From: Sphingobium sp. TCM1 | GTDB taxonomy: Bacteria > Pseudomonadota > Alphaproteobacteria > Sphingomonadales > Sphingomonadaceae | Length of the DNA stretch: 64,000 nucleotides | Direction of reading: 5' to 3' | NCBI RefSeq assembly: GCF_001650725.1 | Contig: NZ_LXVX01000018.1 | Location: 39,508 to 103,507, forward strand | Shown: piece after piece, positions 10,014-19,707 of the stretch | Position numbering within the stretch: the first letter of the stretch is position 1 | Layout of the letters: the number at the start of each line of letters is the position of its first letter | Notes under the pieces: model-generated | Databases searched by the model: none | Told to the model about the DNA's origin: nothing | What the model saw: the letters and a program-made list of their open reading frames with translations, nothing else | Made by a program: the position numbers and the translations under genes

Positions 10014-10118
10014 TCAGGCGATCGGCACCACCGGGACGGCTGCGCCGACGAACAGGCTGGCGAGCATGACGGCGCCGACGAGGGCGAGGGCGGCGTTCTG
10101 GAACTTGGCGATGGACAT
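10014..10118 (-). CDS. 34-residue hydrophobic protein upstream of the PspC-domain gene
   Basis: Encodes MSIAKFQNAALALVGAVMLA followed by SLFVGAAVPVVPIA: a charged start, one long hydrophobic segment, and a short tail. AAGGAG lies eight bases upstream of the ATG, which makes translation likely. It is the first gene behind the sigma-54-like promoter at 10174-10190 and is followed by the PspC-domain gene, so a membrane-stress role is a reasonable inference. Too short for family assignment; it may be a one-helix membrane protein or an exported peptide. Confidence 0.7.
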   Translation of the reverse strand: MSIAKFQNAALALVGAVMLASLFVGAAVPVVPIA

Positions 10119-10173
10119 GGCTGATACTCCTTGATGTAGTGGCCGGACCATCCGGCCTTGATGCCGGCAGTTT

Positions 10174-10190
10174 TGCAGGGAGCGTGCCAA
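10174..10190 (-). promoter_or_regulatory. Sigma-54-type promoter (-24/-12)
   Basis: Read on the minus strand: TTGGCACGCTCCCTGCA, with GG and GC separated by exactly ten bases as sigma-54 requires, and TTGGCACG matching the -24 consensus very closely. It points at the 34-residue gene and the PspC-domain gene about 55 bases downstream. The leader contains a hairpin (GGCCGG...CCGGCC, plus-strand 10141-10157). The psp operons of enterobacteria also use sigma-54, which supports the call. An activator site would be expected within 10200-10300. Confidence 0.7.
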
Positions 10191-10307
10191 TTTCGGTTTC
10201 TGGCGGAATTGCGCGCATTTCCTCGATCCAGTCCAATTGGACGTGTGTAAAAAATTCTGCCTTTTGGGGAAAATTGCCGCAATGTGGCGAAAAATTCCGG
10301 AGGTTTC

Positions 10308-10697
10308 ATGAGTGCTCCCCTTCTCTTCGTCTATGGGACGCTTCGCGCCGGGTTCGACGGGGCGATGGCGCGGCGGCTATGGGCGGAGGCGCGGCTTGTC
10401 GGGCCTGCCAGCATCGGCGGGGCGCTATACCGGGTCGCCGATTATCCGGGCTTCGTGCCGGGCGCGGGCGGGCCGGTGGCGGGCGACCTGTTGGCGCTGG
10501 AGGATGCCGATGCCACCCTCGCCTGGCTGGATCGCTATGAGGAATGCGATCCGCTGTCCCCCGCGCCGCACGAATATCGGCGCGCGCGGATGGTGGTCGA
10601 GGGGCCGACGGGGCCAGTCGAGGCCTGGGTCTATGTCTATGCGCGCGATCCGGCCGGGCTGGCGCGGATCGAGAGCGGCGACTATCTGTGCGGCTGA
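10308..10697 (+). CDS. AIG2-like gamma-glutamylcyclotransferase-family protein
   Basis: 129 residues of the AIG2/GGCT-like fold: FVYGTLRAGFDG at the N terminus is the substrate-loop signature (xYGTLR), with the expected acidic pair further on (LDRYEECDP) and an AWVYVYA strand near the end. Members cleave gamma-glutamyl-amino compounds to 5-oxoproline, but small bacterial ones are mostly untested. GGAGG precedes the ATG by five bases. It diverges from the PspC operon. Confidence 0.8.
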   Translation: MSAPLLFVYGTLRAGFDGAMARRLWAEARLVGPASIGGALYRVADYPGFVPGAGGPVAGDLLALEDADATLAWLDRYEECDPLSPAPHEYRRARMVVEGPTGPVEAWVYVYARDPAGLARIESGDYLCG

Positions 10698-10719
10698 TCG
10701 GGCGGCCTGATGCCCCTCT

Positions 10720-12489
10720 TCACGCCATCCGCTTGAGCAGCCAGCCGATGCTGGAGCCGCCGGGCAGCGCCTCGCTGGTCACGACCAGCTGCCGGGTGGT
10801 ATGGGGACGGCCATCGCCATCGACCCAGAGGCTTTCCTCGACGCTGAGCAGGCCCGTCCCGGTGCGGAACTGCCAGGGTGCGCCGAGATCGAGGCGGAGC
10901 AGGGCGCCCTGATTGTCCGCCGTCAGCGTCGGCTCCACCCCGGGCGCGAGGTGGAAGCGCAGTTCCACCGGCTGCTTGCCGGGCCTGCGCCGTCGCTCGG
11001 CCGGGGTCAGCATGTCTTCGCCCCGGATTTCCTTGCCGTCGCCGCTCAGCAACAGCAGGCGGCGATGGATATAGCCCAGTCGGCGGACATAACCGTCATG
11101 GGAGAGGTCCAGCCGGCTGCCATTGTCCAGTTCCTGCCGGTTCAGCTCGACTTCGGTCACGCCCTTGCCCAGCGTGCCGTCGGGCAGCAGGGCGGTGGAA
11201 TTGCTGTCCTTGAGGACGAGCGTGCTGTGCGCCGCGGTGGTGCGCAGCCCCTGCGCCAGGTCGCGGGGAATCCACGCGCCTTCCAGCCCGGCACCGCCGC
11301 AATTGACGATCAGGCGCGCCGGCCCGTCGCTGATCTCAATCGCGCCGGTGGAGGCGCAGCCCGCTTCGGCGAGGCGCGCGACCGGCGGCGGGGCGCCGTC
11401 GATCTGGATCACGGTCGTGCCGGCGGCGATCCGCTGATAGCCCCAGTCGCGGGCCTGACGCAGCGGCCGGGCGCGCACCCGGCTGGCCTGCACCACCGCC
11501 TCGACCGTCTGCGGCGCGATCGCGCCCGCGCCCTGCCAGTTGCCCAGCCCGCCATCGCCATGGGTGAGGGCCAGCAGCGCGGGCACTGCGCGGGTAAGGG
11601 CGTCGGTCAGGCAGGCGGGCGCCTTTTCCCGCCGCACGTCATAGACGGCGCGCAGCATGGCCAGCGCCATGATCGCCTCCAGCTGCGCCAGCGGGGATCG
11701 CGAGACGATGCCGCCATCGGGATGGAAGCTGCTCTCGATCGCGCGCTTGAGGCCCGCTTCGCCAAAGATCCGTCGCGCTTCCCCGCCGGGGATCAGCAGC
11801 GCGGCGGCCAGGATCGCGCTCCAGGCGACAAGGCGCGGCAGGCCCATCGGCGCCTTGTCGGCGCTCCGGTCGAGATGGCGGGCGGTGCGCGCGATGCAGT
11901 TGAGCACCAGCGATCGGTAGACGAGGTCGCTGGAGGAAAGGATCAGCGGCGCGTGGGCGGTCCAGAAGAGCAGGCGCCAGCCGGCATTGTCGGCGCGCCA
12001 GGCCGGTTCGCTGGGGGTTTCGGCATGGGCGTCCAGCCATTTGCGCATCACCGCCTCGGCGATCGGGGCGCCCTGCTCCCGCGACGCGCTGCCGGCGAGA
12101 TCGCGCAGCCAGCGGAAGCCGTGCAGATAGTCGGCAAAGGCGGGGCTGGCCGAAAGCCGGGCGAAGTCGAGCGTGGCGATCGGCTGCTTCTGCCCCCGGA
12201 ACAGGAAATAGCCGGCCCGGATCGCCGCCCCGGCGCGTCCGTCCCCCGGCACCTCGTCATCGGGCACGGCGAGCAATTTGAGCGGATATTTGCCCTTGAG
12301 CTTGCGGCCGTGGATCGGCGTCTTCCAGCTCAGCAGGTAGAAATGATTGGCGATCCGCTGGGCCAGGGACAGCCCCTTGTCATCCGCAACGCGGATCAGG
12401 CGCTTGCCCTGCTCGATGCCGTCGGCGCCGGCATCGGCGGACGGCGCTTCGGGCCGGGAACGGGCCGAGATGCGCCGGGGCTCGCTCAC
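10720..12489 (-). CDS. Heparinase II/III family protein
   Basis: 589 residues. The N-terminal half is an alpha-helical toroid-like region ([37 protein letters not shown]) and the C-terminal half a beta-rich heparinase II/III-like domain ([31 protein letters not shown]). Family members are polysaccharide lyases acting on uronate-containing chains; the substrate here is unknown. There is no signal peptide at the N terminus, unlike secreted lyases. The start overlaps the rpe stop by four bases, so it is translated from the same message as rpe. Confidence 0.85.
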   Translation of the reverse strand: MSEPRRISARSRPEAPSADAGADGIEQGKRLIRVADDKGLSLAQRIANHFYLLSWKTPIHGRKLKGKYPLKLLAVPDDEVPGDGRAGAAIRAGYFLFRGQKQPIATLDFARLSASPAFADYLHGFRWLRDLAGSASREQGAPIAEAVMRKWLDAHAETPSEPAWRADNAGWRLLFWTAHAPLILSSSDLVYRSLVLNCIARTARHLDRSADKAPMGLPRLVAWSAILAAALLIPGGEARRIFGEAGLKRAIESSFHPDGGIVSRSPLAQLEAIMALAMLRAVYDVRREKAPACLTDALTRAVPALLALTHGDGGLGNWQGAGAIAPQTVEAVVQASRVRARPLRQARDWGYQRIAAGTTVIQIDGAPPPVARLAEAGCASTGAIEISDGPARLIVNCGGAGLEGAWIPRDLAQGLRTTAAHSTLVLKDSNSTALLPDGTLGKGVTEVELNRQELDNGSRLDLSHDGYVRRLGYIHRRLLLLSGDGKEIRGEDMLTPAERRRRPGKQPVELRFHLAPGVEPTLTADNQGALLRLDLGAPWQFRTGTGLLSVEESLWVDGDGRPHTTRQLVVTSEALPGGSSIGWLLKRMA

Positions 12490-13148
12490 CCGCCCCGCAG
12501 CTTCCGGATATTGTCGGCATAGGCTTGCGCGCCGCCGCGGAAGGTGGCGGTGCCGGCCACCAGCACGTCGGCGCCGGCCTCGATCGCCCTGGGCGCCGTG
12601 GTGAAGTCGATGCCGCCATCCACCTGCAAATGGATGTCGCGGCCCGACTTGTCGATCATCTTGCGGATCGCCTCGATCTTGCGCAGCTGGTTCTCGATGA
12701 AGCTCTGGCCGCCGAATCCGGGGTTGACGCTCATCACCAGGATCAGGTCGACATCATCCATCAGATAGTCGAGCATCTTGGCCGGTGTGCCGGGGTTGAG
12801 CACCACACCCGCCTTCACGCCCAGCGACTTGATATGCTGGACGGTGCGGTGGATATGAGGCCCCGCCTCCGGATGGACGGTGATGATGTCGGACCCGGCC
12901 GCCGCGAAGGCGTCCAGAAACTGATCGACCGGCGAGATCATCAGATGGACGTCGAAGGTCTTTTTCGTATGCGGGCGCAGCGCCTTCACCACCGCCGGGC
13001 CGATCGTGATGTTGGGCACGAAATGGCCGTCCATGACGTCGATATGCACCCAGTCGCAGCCGGCTTCGTCGATGGCGCGTACCTCCTCGCCCAGGCGGGC
13101 GAAGTCGGCGGAGAGGATGGAGGGCGAGATGAGGATCGGACGGGTCAT
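12486..13148 (-). CDS. rpe: Ribulose-phosphate 3-epimerase
   Basis: 220 residues, normal length. Interconverts ribulose 5-phosphate and xylulose 5-phosphate in the pentose phosphate pathway. Clear motifs of the TIM barrel: [22 protein letters not shown] (metal and catalytic Asp), [14 protein letters not shown] and the phosphate-binding VDGGI and [11 protein letters not shown]. First gene of a two-gene unit with the heparinase-like gene. Confidence 0.97.
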   Translation of the reverse strand: MTRPILISPSILSADFARLGEEVRAIDEAGCDWVHIDVMDGHFVPNITIGPAVVKALRPHTKKTFDVHLMISPVDQFLDAFAAAGSDIITVHPEAGPHIHRTVQHIKSLGVKAGVVLNPGTPAKMLDYLMDDVDLILVMSVNPGFGGQSFIENQLRKIEAIRKMIDKSGRDIHLQVDGGIDFTTAPRAIEAGADVLVAGTATFRGGAQAYADNIRKLRGG

Positions 13149-13238
13149 TAACCGTTCGCCTTAATCGCCACCGGGGGCAAGGGCAACGGGGATTTGGGGA
13201 CGAGTCGCGATTGTTCGCCAGCGCCCGCGCAACCGCCT

Positions 13239-13730
13239 TCAAAGCATGACGAAAATCGTCGGGTCCAGGCGGGGCGAGGATGCCGCGCCCTGGGGCAGCA
13301 ACTGCTTGACGCCATGGAGCGCGACCACGCTCCCTTCGCGGTCCACCACCGGCGCGGCGATCAGCCGCATCGCGCAGGCGCCCATGCCGTCGGCCTGTTG
13401 GATGTCCACGTCCAGGGTGAAGCCGCGCTTGTGGCGGATCGCATAGGCGCGCAGCCGCTCCATCGGCTCGCGCGAATCCGGAGCGTAGAGCGACACGGCG
13501 AGCGGGCGGGGCACGTCCAGATCCCGCTCCAGTCCGAATATGTCGTAGACGCCGGCGGTCCAGCTCAGACGGTTGTCCTGGAGGTCGCAGAACCAGAGGC
13601 CCAGGCCCCGTTCGGCCAGCGCGATATCGTTGCGGGCGATGGTCGGATCGAGAAGCACCGGCGACAGATGGTCGCGCAGCGCATAGAGCGGCCAGCTATG
13701 GTTCAGCGGCAATGGCTCGGTCGGACGCAT
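13239..13730 (-). CDS. PAS-domain protein
   Basis: 163 residues, mostly one PAS-type sensory fold: LGLWFCDLQDN, SWTAGVYDIFGL, then LDVDIQQADG and RLIAAPVVDREG. No kinase, cyclase or DNA-binding domain is attached, so it may modulate a partner. Lies between rpe (about 90 bases downstream) and rsmB on the same strand. Confident about the fold type only. Confidence 0.75.
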   Translation of the reverse strand: MRPTEPLPLNHSWPLYALRDHLSPVLLDPTIARNDIALAERGLGLWFCDLQDNRLSWTAGVYDIFGLERDLDVPRPLAVSLYAPDSREPMERLRAYAIRHKRGFTLDVDIQQADGMGACAMRLIAAPVVDREGSVVALHGVKQLLPQGAASSPRLDPTIFVML

Positions 13731-13784
13731 GGGCGGCGCACCTTGTGAAACGGACGATCCATTCTGAGCCCTTATGGTTAAGGC

Positions 13785-15119
13785 TTAGTTGGCCCGCTTT
13801 GCAAGTCGCGCGACGAAGAATCCGTCGACGCCGCCCTGGGCGTCCAGCATGTCGGGCAGGCTGCGCAGCCAGCCCTGCGGCGTCGGCGCCATGCCTGTTG
13901 GCAGTTCGCCCGCTTCGGCCGGCAGCAGCGTGAAATCGGGATGGGCGGCCAGGAAGCGTTCGACCTGTTCCTCGCCCTCCGCCGGTTCGAGCGAGCAGGT
14001 GGCGTAGACGATGCGCCCGCCCGGCTTGACCCACGCCGCGGCGCGGGCAAGCAGCTCACCCTGCAATTCCGCCAGTTCCGCGATCTGGCGCGGACCGATG
14101 CGGTGCAGCACGTCGGGATGGCGGCGATAGATGCCGGTCGCCGAACAGGGCGCATCGAGCAGGATGGCGTCCACCGGTGCGTCGGGTTGCCACTGCCGCA
14201 GGTCGGCCTGCACGATGTCGGCGGACAGGCCGGTGCGGGCGAGATTCTCGGCCAGCCGCTCCAGCCTTTTCTTCGACTGGTCGACGGCGGTAACGCGCCA
14301 GCCTGCGGCGGCGAGCTGCATCGTCTTGCCGCCGGGCGCGGCGCACAGGTCGAGCACATGGCGCGGCCCATCTTCGCCGGTGCCCGGTCCCAGCAGGCGC
14401 GCGGCGCAGGCGGCGGCGATGTCCTGCACCCACCAGGCGCCCTCGGCGAAGCCCGGCAGGTCTGGGATGGCCGCGCCGCCCTGATCGGGATTGGTGGGCA
14501 GGCGCACATGGCCGGGCGCGAAGGAGACGCCACCCAGTTCATCTGTCCATGTCGCTGTCGCATTCGCATCGCGCAGGCTGACGTCGACCGGCGGGCGCAC
14601 GGCGTAGGCGCGCGCCGCCGCTTGCGGCATCGCCTCGCCCCATTGGCGCGCCCAGCGCTCGGCGACCGGTGCGGGCAGGGTCGGCGGATCGGGGAGGGCG
14701 GGCGCACTGCGCGTCACCGTGCCGAACACGCCATGGACCAGCTTGCGCGGGCCGCCATCGACCAGGGGCAGGGCGGTGGCGATCGCGGCATGGGGCGGGG
14801 TGTCCATCCGCAGCACCTGCGCGAGCGCGATGCGCAGCACCATCCGCGCCTTGGCATCGTCGGGCAGCACCTGCTTCGTCGCGCCGTCGATCAGCGCGTC
14901 GAGATCGGGCAGGTGCCGCAGCACCTCGGCGGCGATCGCGTGAACCAGCGCGCGGTCGGCGGGCGGCAGCCCCTGCGCGGCGCCATGCAGCGCCAGCTCC
15001 AGCGGATCGCCCCGGCGCAGCACCGCGTCCAGCAGCCGCAAAGCGGCGCGGCGCGCGGGAAAGCCGGGGACATCGTCGGCGCGGGGCGCGGCGGAACGGG
15101 GGGCAGGGCGGCGGGGCAT
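13785..15119 (-). CDS. rsmB: RsmB/NOP-family 16S rRNA m5C methyltransferase
   Basis: 444 residues. An N-terminal NusB-like RNA-binding domain (about 20-150) is followed by a SAM-dependent methyltransferase domain with motif I LDLCAAPGGKTMQL, motif IV DAPCSATGIYRRHPD (catalytic Cys) and motif VI YATCSLEPAEGEEQ (second Cys). This is the layout of RsmB, which methylates C967 of 16S rRNA. The ATG is followed by an Ala/Arg/Pro-rich leader (MPRRPAPRSAAP). The hypothetical gene at 15145 lies 25 bases upstream on the same strand. Confidence 0.92.
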   Translation of the reverse strand: MPRRPAPRSAAPRADDVPGFPARRAALRLLDAVLRRGDPLELALHGAAQGLPPADRALVHAIAAEVLRHLPDLDALIDGATKQVLPDDAKARMVLRIALAQVLRMDTPPHAAIATALPLVDGGPRKLVHGVFGTVTRSAPALPDPPTLPAPVAERWARQWGEAMPQAAARAYAVRPPVDVSLRDANATATWTDELGGVSFAPGHVRLPTNPDQGGAAIPDLPGFAEGAWWVQDIAAACAARLLGPGTGEDGPRHVLDLCAAPGGKTMQLAAAGWRVTAVDQSKKRLERLAENLARTGLSADIVQADLRQWQPDAPVDAILLDAPCSATGIYRRHPDVLHRIGPRQIAELAELQGELLARAAAWVKPGGRIVYATCSLEPAEGEEQVERFLAAHPDFTLLPAEAGELPTGMAPTPQGWLRSLPDMLDAQGGVDGFFVARLAKRAN

Positions 15120-15144
15120 CAGCGGCCCCTACGCGCTTTCGCCC

Positions 15145-15459
15145 TCAAAGAAAATGGGAGACGCCGATGCCGATGCCCATGAACAGGGCGATCCAGGACA
15201 GGATGCCGATCCAGAGCGCCAGCCAGTCCGACCGGCGAGGCCGTGCATGGACGCCCTTGGGCACGGTGCGGAGCGAGGAAGGGATGCGCTTGCCGCCCAG
15301 CGTGACCAGCGCGATCACCCGGCGGCCAACCCCATGAAAGAAGCGCGCCGTGTGGCGGGAAAAGACATGCTCGACGGTCAGGTCGACCACCAGGCCGCCG
15401 GCATGGCGCAGCACCACGCCTGCCGCATCGACTACGACCTCGCCGATCTCGTCGACCAT
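15145..15459 (-). CDS. Hypothetical protein with a C-terminal membrane helix
   Basis: 104 residues: an N-terminal part with short beta-like stretches (EVVVDAAGVVLRH, VVDLTVEHVFS), a basic middle (VPKGVHARPRRSDW) and one strong C-terminal membrane helix (LALWIGILSWIALFMGI). Family not recognised. Its ATG overlaps the htpX stop (TGATG), and rsmB follows, so it is co-translated between two housekeeping genes, which supports it being a true gene. Confidence 0.65.
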   Translation of the reverse strand: MVDEIGEVVVDAAGVVLRHAGGLVVDLTVEHVFSRHTARFFHGVGRRVIALVTLGGKRIPSSLRTVPKGVHARPRRSDWLALWIGILSWIALFMGIGIGVSHFL

Positions 15460-16388
15460 CAGCGCCCGTGCGGGTCGAGCGCGCTGCGGCGGCGTCGCGG
15501 GGCGGGTGACAGGGGAGCGGGTGACAGGGCGGACGCGCGCGGGGCTGCGGTCAATGCCGGCGCGCCCATCTCCTGCGCAATGTCCTGCAAGGCGGCGATG
15601 CGCTTTTCGGTCGCCGGGTGGGTGGAGAAGAGTTCGCTGACATGGGTCGGCACGATATAGAGTTGCGCCGCCGCCGGGTTGCGCTCCGCGACCGGATTGG
15701 GGATCATTTCGGCCCGGCCCGAAATCTTGGCGAGGGCGGAGGCGAGCGCATGGGGATTGCCGCTGATTTCCGCCCCGGCGCGGTCGGCGCCAAATTCGCG
15801 GGTGCGGCTGATCGCCATCTGCACGATCATCGCGGCGAAGGGCGCGACGATCACCGCGGCCAGGCTGGCGAGGATGTTGCCATGGCCATTCTCCTCGTTC
15901 GACCCGCGGAAGAAGAGGCCGAAATTGGCAAGCATCGAAATGGCGCCGGCGATCGTCGCGACCATCGTCATGATGAGGGTGTCGCGATTCTTCACATGGC
16001 CAAGTTCATGCGCCATCACGCCCGCCACTTCCTCGCGGCTCAGCATAGACAGCAGGCCGGTGGTCGCGGCGACGGCGGCATTTTCGGGGTTGCGGCCGGT
16101 GGCGAAGGCGTTGGGCGCATCCTGGTCGATGATATAGACGCGCGGCATCGGCAGTCCCGCCCGCTGCGCCAGTTCCCGCACCAGATTATAGAAGTCGGGC
16201 GCGCTGCCAGCGTCGACCTCGCGCGCGTCGTGCATCCGAAGAACGATCTTGTCCGCGTTCCAGAAGGTAAAGAGGTTCATGCCGGCCGCCACCAGCAGCG
16301 CGATTACCGCGCCGCCGCTGCCGCCCAGCGTATAGCCCAGCGCCATGAACAACGCCGTCAGCGCCGCCAGCAACATGGTCGTCTTCAT
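15459..16388 (-). CDS. htpX: Protease HtpX homologue
   Basis: 309-residue membrane zinc metalloprotease (M48B) that degrades misfolded membrane proteins. Two N-terminal helices (from [20 protein letters not shown]), the active site [13 protein letters not shown], two further hydrophobic segments, and the third zinc ligand region [12 protein letters not shown]. The ATG at 16388 gives the standard N terminus; a longer in-frame stretch to 16592 overlaps the opposite gene and is not used. The final residues after the conserved domain are a Pro/Ala/Arg tail. Confidence 0.95.
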   Translation of the reverse strand: MKTTMLLAALTALFMALGYTLGGSGGAVIALLVAAGMNLFTFWNADKIVLRMHDAREVDAGSAPDFYNLVRELAQRAGLPMPRVYIIDQDAPNAFATGRNPENAAVAATTGLLSMLSREEVAGVMAHELGHVKNRDTLIMTMVATIAGAISMLANFGLFFRGSNEENGHGNILASLAAVIVAPFAAMIVQMAISRTREFGADRAGAEISGNPHALASALAKISGRAEMIPNPVAERNPAAAQLYIVPTHVSELFSTHPATEKRIAALQDIAQEMGAPALTAAPRASALSPAPLSPAPRRRRSALDPHGR

Positions 16389-16484
16389 TCCGCTCACTTG
16401 CACTTCGCTCCTTTGCGGCCCAGATAGCCCGGACAGCATGAATATGGGGTGGATAAGCCCCGCCCGCAATCGAAAGGCCGCCTT

Positions 16485-16658
16485 ATGGGACGTTTCAACG
16501 GCAAGCGCCCGGCGCATGTAAAGCCGCCCGCTCATCTCTCCAAAAGCCCGCCTGTGCCGCAGCCCGACCCGATCGACAGCCCGTCGCGCCATGACGAGGA
16601 ATTGAGCCCGGTGCGCTATGGCGATTGGGAGCGAAAGGGAATCGCGATCGATTTCTGA
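16485..16658 (+). CDS. DUF1674 / SDHAF4-like succinate dehydrogenase assembly protein
   Basis: 57 residues ending in [14 protein letters not shown], the hallmark C terminus of DUF1674, the family of the succinate dehydrogenase assembly factor SDHAF4, which protects the flavinylated SdhA subunit before complex assembly. The ATG at 16485 has AAAGG upstream; a GTG at 16449 would extend it by 12 residues. Divergent from htpX. Confidence 0.82.
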   Translation: MGRFNGKRPAHVKPPAHLSKSPPVPQPDPIDSPSRHDEELSPVRYGDWERKGIAIDF

Positions 16659-16803
16659 CCCTTGGCGTGCGCGACTCGGTTCGCCGTCGATTTAGCACGT
16701 CTGCCGATGGTCCGTGCCGCTGGTGCGGGGAGAGCGTCCGTCCGCTCTGGCCTTTTTCCTCCGCTTTTGTGCAGGACTTTGGCCATAAGAGGAGTTTTCG
16801 GGC

Positions 16804-17271
16804 GTGGGTGTGCAACTTGTTTCGGATATGTCTGTGAAGCCGGTATCGGGCTATGCGCCGGAAGATGCGGCACTGCTATGCGCGGTGGGACGGCTCGTCT
16901 GTGCCTGGACCATGCTGGAGCAGAGCCTGGAGGCCAAGATCGGCATGTTGCGCGATGCGATGGGGGACGTCCGCACCATCGGCGCGCGAACCCGGCCGAC
17001 CATGACCAAGCTGATGACCGAGTTGCGCACGATGGTGGCGATGCGCGACCGGCGCAACGCCAGCGCGCTGACCGAAATATCCGCGATCGAGCGCGACATG
17101 CAGCGGATCGACCGGTTCCGTGCGCTCATCATCCAGGGCTTCCAGCAGCCCGAACCGGGCGGTTTCGCCTGCCGCGACCAGCGCAACAATCAGGTGCATG
17201 TCAGCCTGGACCAGCTCGAAACGGAAATATCCGCGCTGGAACAGGTCGCGCAAAGACTTCTCGCCGTCTGA
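16804..17271 (+). CDS. Hypothetical helical protein upstream of galU
   Basis: 155 residues, predicted largely helical (LEQSLEAKIGMLRDAMGD, LMTELRTMVAMRDRRNAS, a QLETEISALEQVAQRLL tail that looks like coiled coil). No family recognised. The start is GTG at 16804 behind AGGAG with nine bases spacing; an ATG eight codons on (16828) is an alternative. Same strand as galU, about 90 bases upstream. A 145-base promoter-sized gap precedes it. Confidence 0.65.
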   Translation: MGVQLVSDMSVKPVSGYAPEDAALLCAVGRLVCAWTMLEQSLEAKIGMLRDAMGDVRTIGARTRPTMTKLMTELRTMVAMRDRRNASALTEISAIERDMQRIDRFRALIIQGFQQPEPGGFACRDQRNNQVHVSLDQLETEISALEQVAQRLLAV

Positions 17272-17359
17272 GGCGTTGTTGCGCGCGCAAGCGCATATCT
17301 CTACGGTCTTTCACGCGATTCCAGACGCGTTTTTCGCGTTGCAGCGAGAATGGAGCAGC

Positions 17360-18238
17360 ATGTCTCACAAGCCTATTCGCAAAGCCATCTTTCCGGTTGC
17401 CGGTCTTGGCACCCGTTTTCTTCCAGCAACAAAGGCGGTACCCAAGGAATTGCTGCCCGTGGTGGATCGGCCACTGATCCAATATGCGGTCGACGAAGCT
17501 CGCGAGGCGGGGATCGAGCAGATGATCTTCGTCACCGGCCGGGGGAAGGGCGCGATCGAGGATTATTTCGACATCGCCTACGAGGCTGAGGCGACCCAGC
17601 GCGAACGCGGCAAGGATCTGTCCGCGCTGGACGGCACGCGGTTGATGCCGGGCAACGCGGTCTTCCTGCGTCAGCAGGAGCCGCTGGGCCTGGGCCATGC
17701 GATCTGGGTGGCCCGCGACATCGTGGGCGACGAGCCCTTCGCCATCCTGCTGCCGGATGAATTCATGAAGGGCGCGCCCGGCCGTGGCTGCCTCAAGCAG
17801 ATGGTCGACGCCTATGACAAGGTCGGCGGCAATCTGGTCTGCGCGCTCGAAATCCCCATGGACCAGACGCCCAGCTATGGCGTGATCGATCCGGGCGCCC
17901 GCGATGGCGCGCTGACCGAGGTGAAGGGGCTGGTGGAAAAGCCCGCGCTCGGCTCCGCGCCGTCGAACCTGATCGTGCCGGGCCGCTATATCCTGCAACC
18001 GCAGGTGATGAAGATATTGGAGACCCAGGAAAAAGGCGCGGGCGGGGAAATCCAGCTGACCGACGCCATGGCCTCCATGATCGGGAGCCAGCCGTTCCAC
18101 GGCGTGACCTTCGACGGCCGCCGCTTCGACTGCGGGTCCAAGGCCGGCTATATCGAGGCCAATCTCGCGCTGGCGCTGGAGCGCGCCGATCTCAAGGATC
18201 ATATCCGCGCCTTCGCCCAGGAAGAGCTGGCCCGCTGA
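17360..18238 (+). CDS. galU: UTP-glucose-1-phosphate uridylyltransferase
   Basis: 292 residues, usual length. Makes UDP-glucose for polysaccharide and glycolipid synthesis. Signature FPVAGLGTRFLPATKAVPKE (nucleotide-binding), then PLIQYAVDEA, EPLGLGHAIW, LPDEF and the LVEKP and GGEIQLTDA motifs. ATG chosen because GGAG precedes it and it gives the standard N terminus MSHKPIRKAIF; the open frame extends further upstream but overlaps the preceding gene. A strong terminator follows. Confidence 0.97.
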   Translation: MSHKPIRKAIFPVAGLGTRFLPATKAVPKELLPVVDRPLIQYAVDEAREAGIEQMIFVTGRGKGAIEDYFDIAYEAEATQRERGKDLSALDGTRLMPGNAVFLRQQEPLGLGHAIWVARDIVGDEPFAILLPDEFMKGAPGRGCLKQMVDAYDKVGGNLVCALEIPMDQTPSYGVIDPGARDGALTEVKGLVEKPALGSAPSNLIVPGRYILQPQVMKILETQEKGAGGEIQLTDAMASMIGSQPFHGVTFDGRRFDCGSKAGYIEANLALALERADLKDHIRAFAQEELAR

Positions 18239-18276
18239 TCGGACCATCGCGGCCCGCCGGAGGGCGGGCGGCCAGC

Positions 18277-18314
18277 AAAAAGGGCGGCCCCCGAGGGGGG
18301 AGCCGCCCTTTTTT
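18277..18314. terminator. Bidirectional terminator between galU and ssb
   Basis: AAAAAGGGCGGC ... GCCGCCCTTTTTT with an 11-bp GC-rich stem; T-runs on both strands suit the convergent galU and ssb genes. Confidence 0.9.
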
Positions 18315-18335
18315 CATGTCCTGGCAGCGTGCGCC

Positions 18336-18920
18336 TCAGAAGGGCACTTCATCATCCAGGTCATTGTCGAAATTGGGGCTGCCCGCACCGCCACGGCTGC
18401 CGCCGCCGAAATTGCCGCCGCCCGACGAGCCGCGTCCGCCGCCGAAGCCGCCGCCCTGACCGCCGCCGAAATCATCATAGTCGCCGCCGCCAAAGCCGCT
18501 CGATCCGCCGCTCCAGTCGCTCACGCCCTGCGAACGGCCGCCGCCGCCGCCTTGGCCGCCGGCGCCCGGCGCGCCGTCCAGCATGGTCAGCACCGATCCC
18601 AGCCCCTGAAGCACGACTTCGGTGGTGTAGCGGTCATTGCCCGACTGGTCCTGCCACTTGCGAGTGCGCAGCTGGCCCTCGATATAGACTTTCGATCCCT
18701 TGCGCAGGAAGCGTTCGGCGACGCCCACCAGCCCTTCGGAAAAGATGGCGACGCTATGCCATTCGGTGCGCTCCTTGCGCTCCCCGGTCATGCGGTCCTT
18801 CCAGCTTTCGGACGTGGCGATGCGCAGATTGCACACCTTGCCGCCATTCTGGAAGCTCTTGACCTCCGGATCGGCGCCGAGATTGCCGACCAGAATGACC
18901 TTGTTGACCGAGCCTGCCAT
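18336..18920 (-). CDS. ssb: Single-stranded DNA-binding protein
   Basis: 194 residues. N-terminal OB-fold (about 1-112) with [22 protein letters not shown] and [14 protein letters not shown]; then a long Gly-rich disordered linker ([26 protein letters not shown]) and the acidic C-terminal tip DLDDEVPF that recruits replication and repair partners. All parts of a working replication SSB are present. The linker is longer than in E. coli SSB. Confidence 0.97.
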   Translation of the reverse strand: MAGSVNKVILVGNLGADPEVKSFQNGGKVCNLRIATSESWKDRMTGERKERTEWHSVAIFSEGLVGVAERFLRKGSKVYIEGQLRTRKWQDQSGNDRYTTEVVLQGLGSVLTMLDGAPGAGGQGGGGGRSQGVSDWSGGSSGFGGGDYDDFGGGQGGGFGGGRGSSGGGNFGGGSRGGAGSPNFDNDLDDEVPF

Positions 18921-18993
18921 GTTTCCTCCAACGCGTTAGCCGGCCCTTATAGCGGCCTGTTTTGGGAGGTCCAGAACGGACTTGGGCGCAGGT

Positions 18994-19566
18994 TCAATGC
19001 GCCAGCGCGCCAAGGGCGAGGCCGCCCGAAAGCAGCGCCAGCCAGGATGCGGCCGCGCGGCGGAGCCAGGGCGCCCGGTGCCCGTCGCCACGGCCCCCGC
19101 ATTGCCCGCCCAGTGCCGCCCAGAACAGCGCGCAGAGGAAAATGGAGGCAGCGAACAGGGCAACATGCGGCAGGAAGGCCGGTGCGCGCGGCGGCGGCAA
19201 GAGCGCCAGCGCGACGATCAGCCCCTTGGGATTGAGGAGGGTGGTGACGAACAGCCGGCGTGCGTCCACGGCGGGTGCGACGGCCCCCTCCATGGGCGTG
19301 CGCCACAGCGCCAGCGCCAGATGGAGCGCCCATGCCGCTGCCGCGAGCTTGACCGTCTGCGCCAGTCGGGGCCAGTCGGCCATGACCTCCGTCCCCAGCA
19401 TCGCGACCGGCAGCACGACGGCCAGATAGGCCGCCATTTCCACCGGCACGAGCCGTGCCGTCCGGCGCCATCCGCCCTGCGCGCCGGACAGCGCCATCAG
19501 CATGTTGGTGGGGCCAGGCGTCAGCAGCAGCGCCCAGACGGAAAGAAGGAAGGGCAGGGTGGGCAT
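18994..19566 (-). CDS. LysE/RhtB-family amino-acid exporter
   Basis: 190 residues with six hydrophobic segments. The N-terminal motif LLTPGPTNMLMALSGAQGGW is the conserved LysE/RhtB signature (GPxxxxxxxxxxxxG), and LLNPKGLIVALALLP is the second. Exports an amino acid or analogue; the substrate cannot be read. It stands alone between ssb and feoB. Confidence 0.87.
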   Translation of the reverse strand: MPTLPFLLSVWALLLTPGPTNMLMALSGAQGGWRRTARLVPVEMAAYLAVVLPVAMLGTEVMADWPRLAQTVKLAAAAWALHLALALWRTPMEGAVAPAVDARRLFVTTLLNPKGLIVALALLPPPRAPAFLPHVALFAASIFLCALFWAALGGQCGGRGDGHRAPWLRRAAASWLALLSGGLALGALAH

Positions 19567-19707
19567 GGGTGGACGTCCGTGGGTCGATGTCCGGCCCCGT
19601 TATCCCGTCATGGAGCGCCCGGCCTTGATCCGCCGCAAAATCGCGAACCGCGGTTGGAGAGCGGCTGGGCGTGCCGAACGACCTTTCCGGTCGCCGGCCA
19701 ATCCCCC

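Noticed and set aside
10801..12522. Plus-strand frame of about 570 codons opposite the heparinase-like gene
   Set aside because: The minus-strand product has recognisable domains and is coupled to rpe; the plus-strand product does not resemble a protein family.
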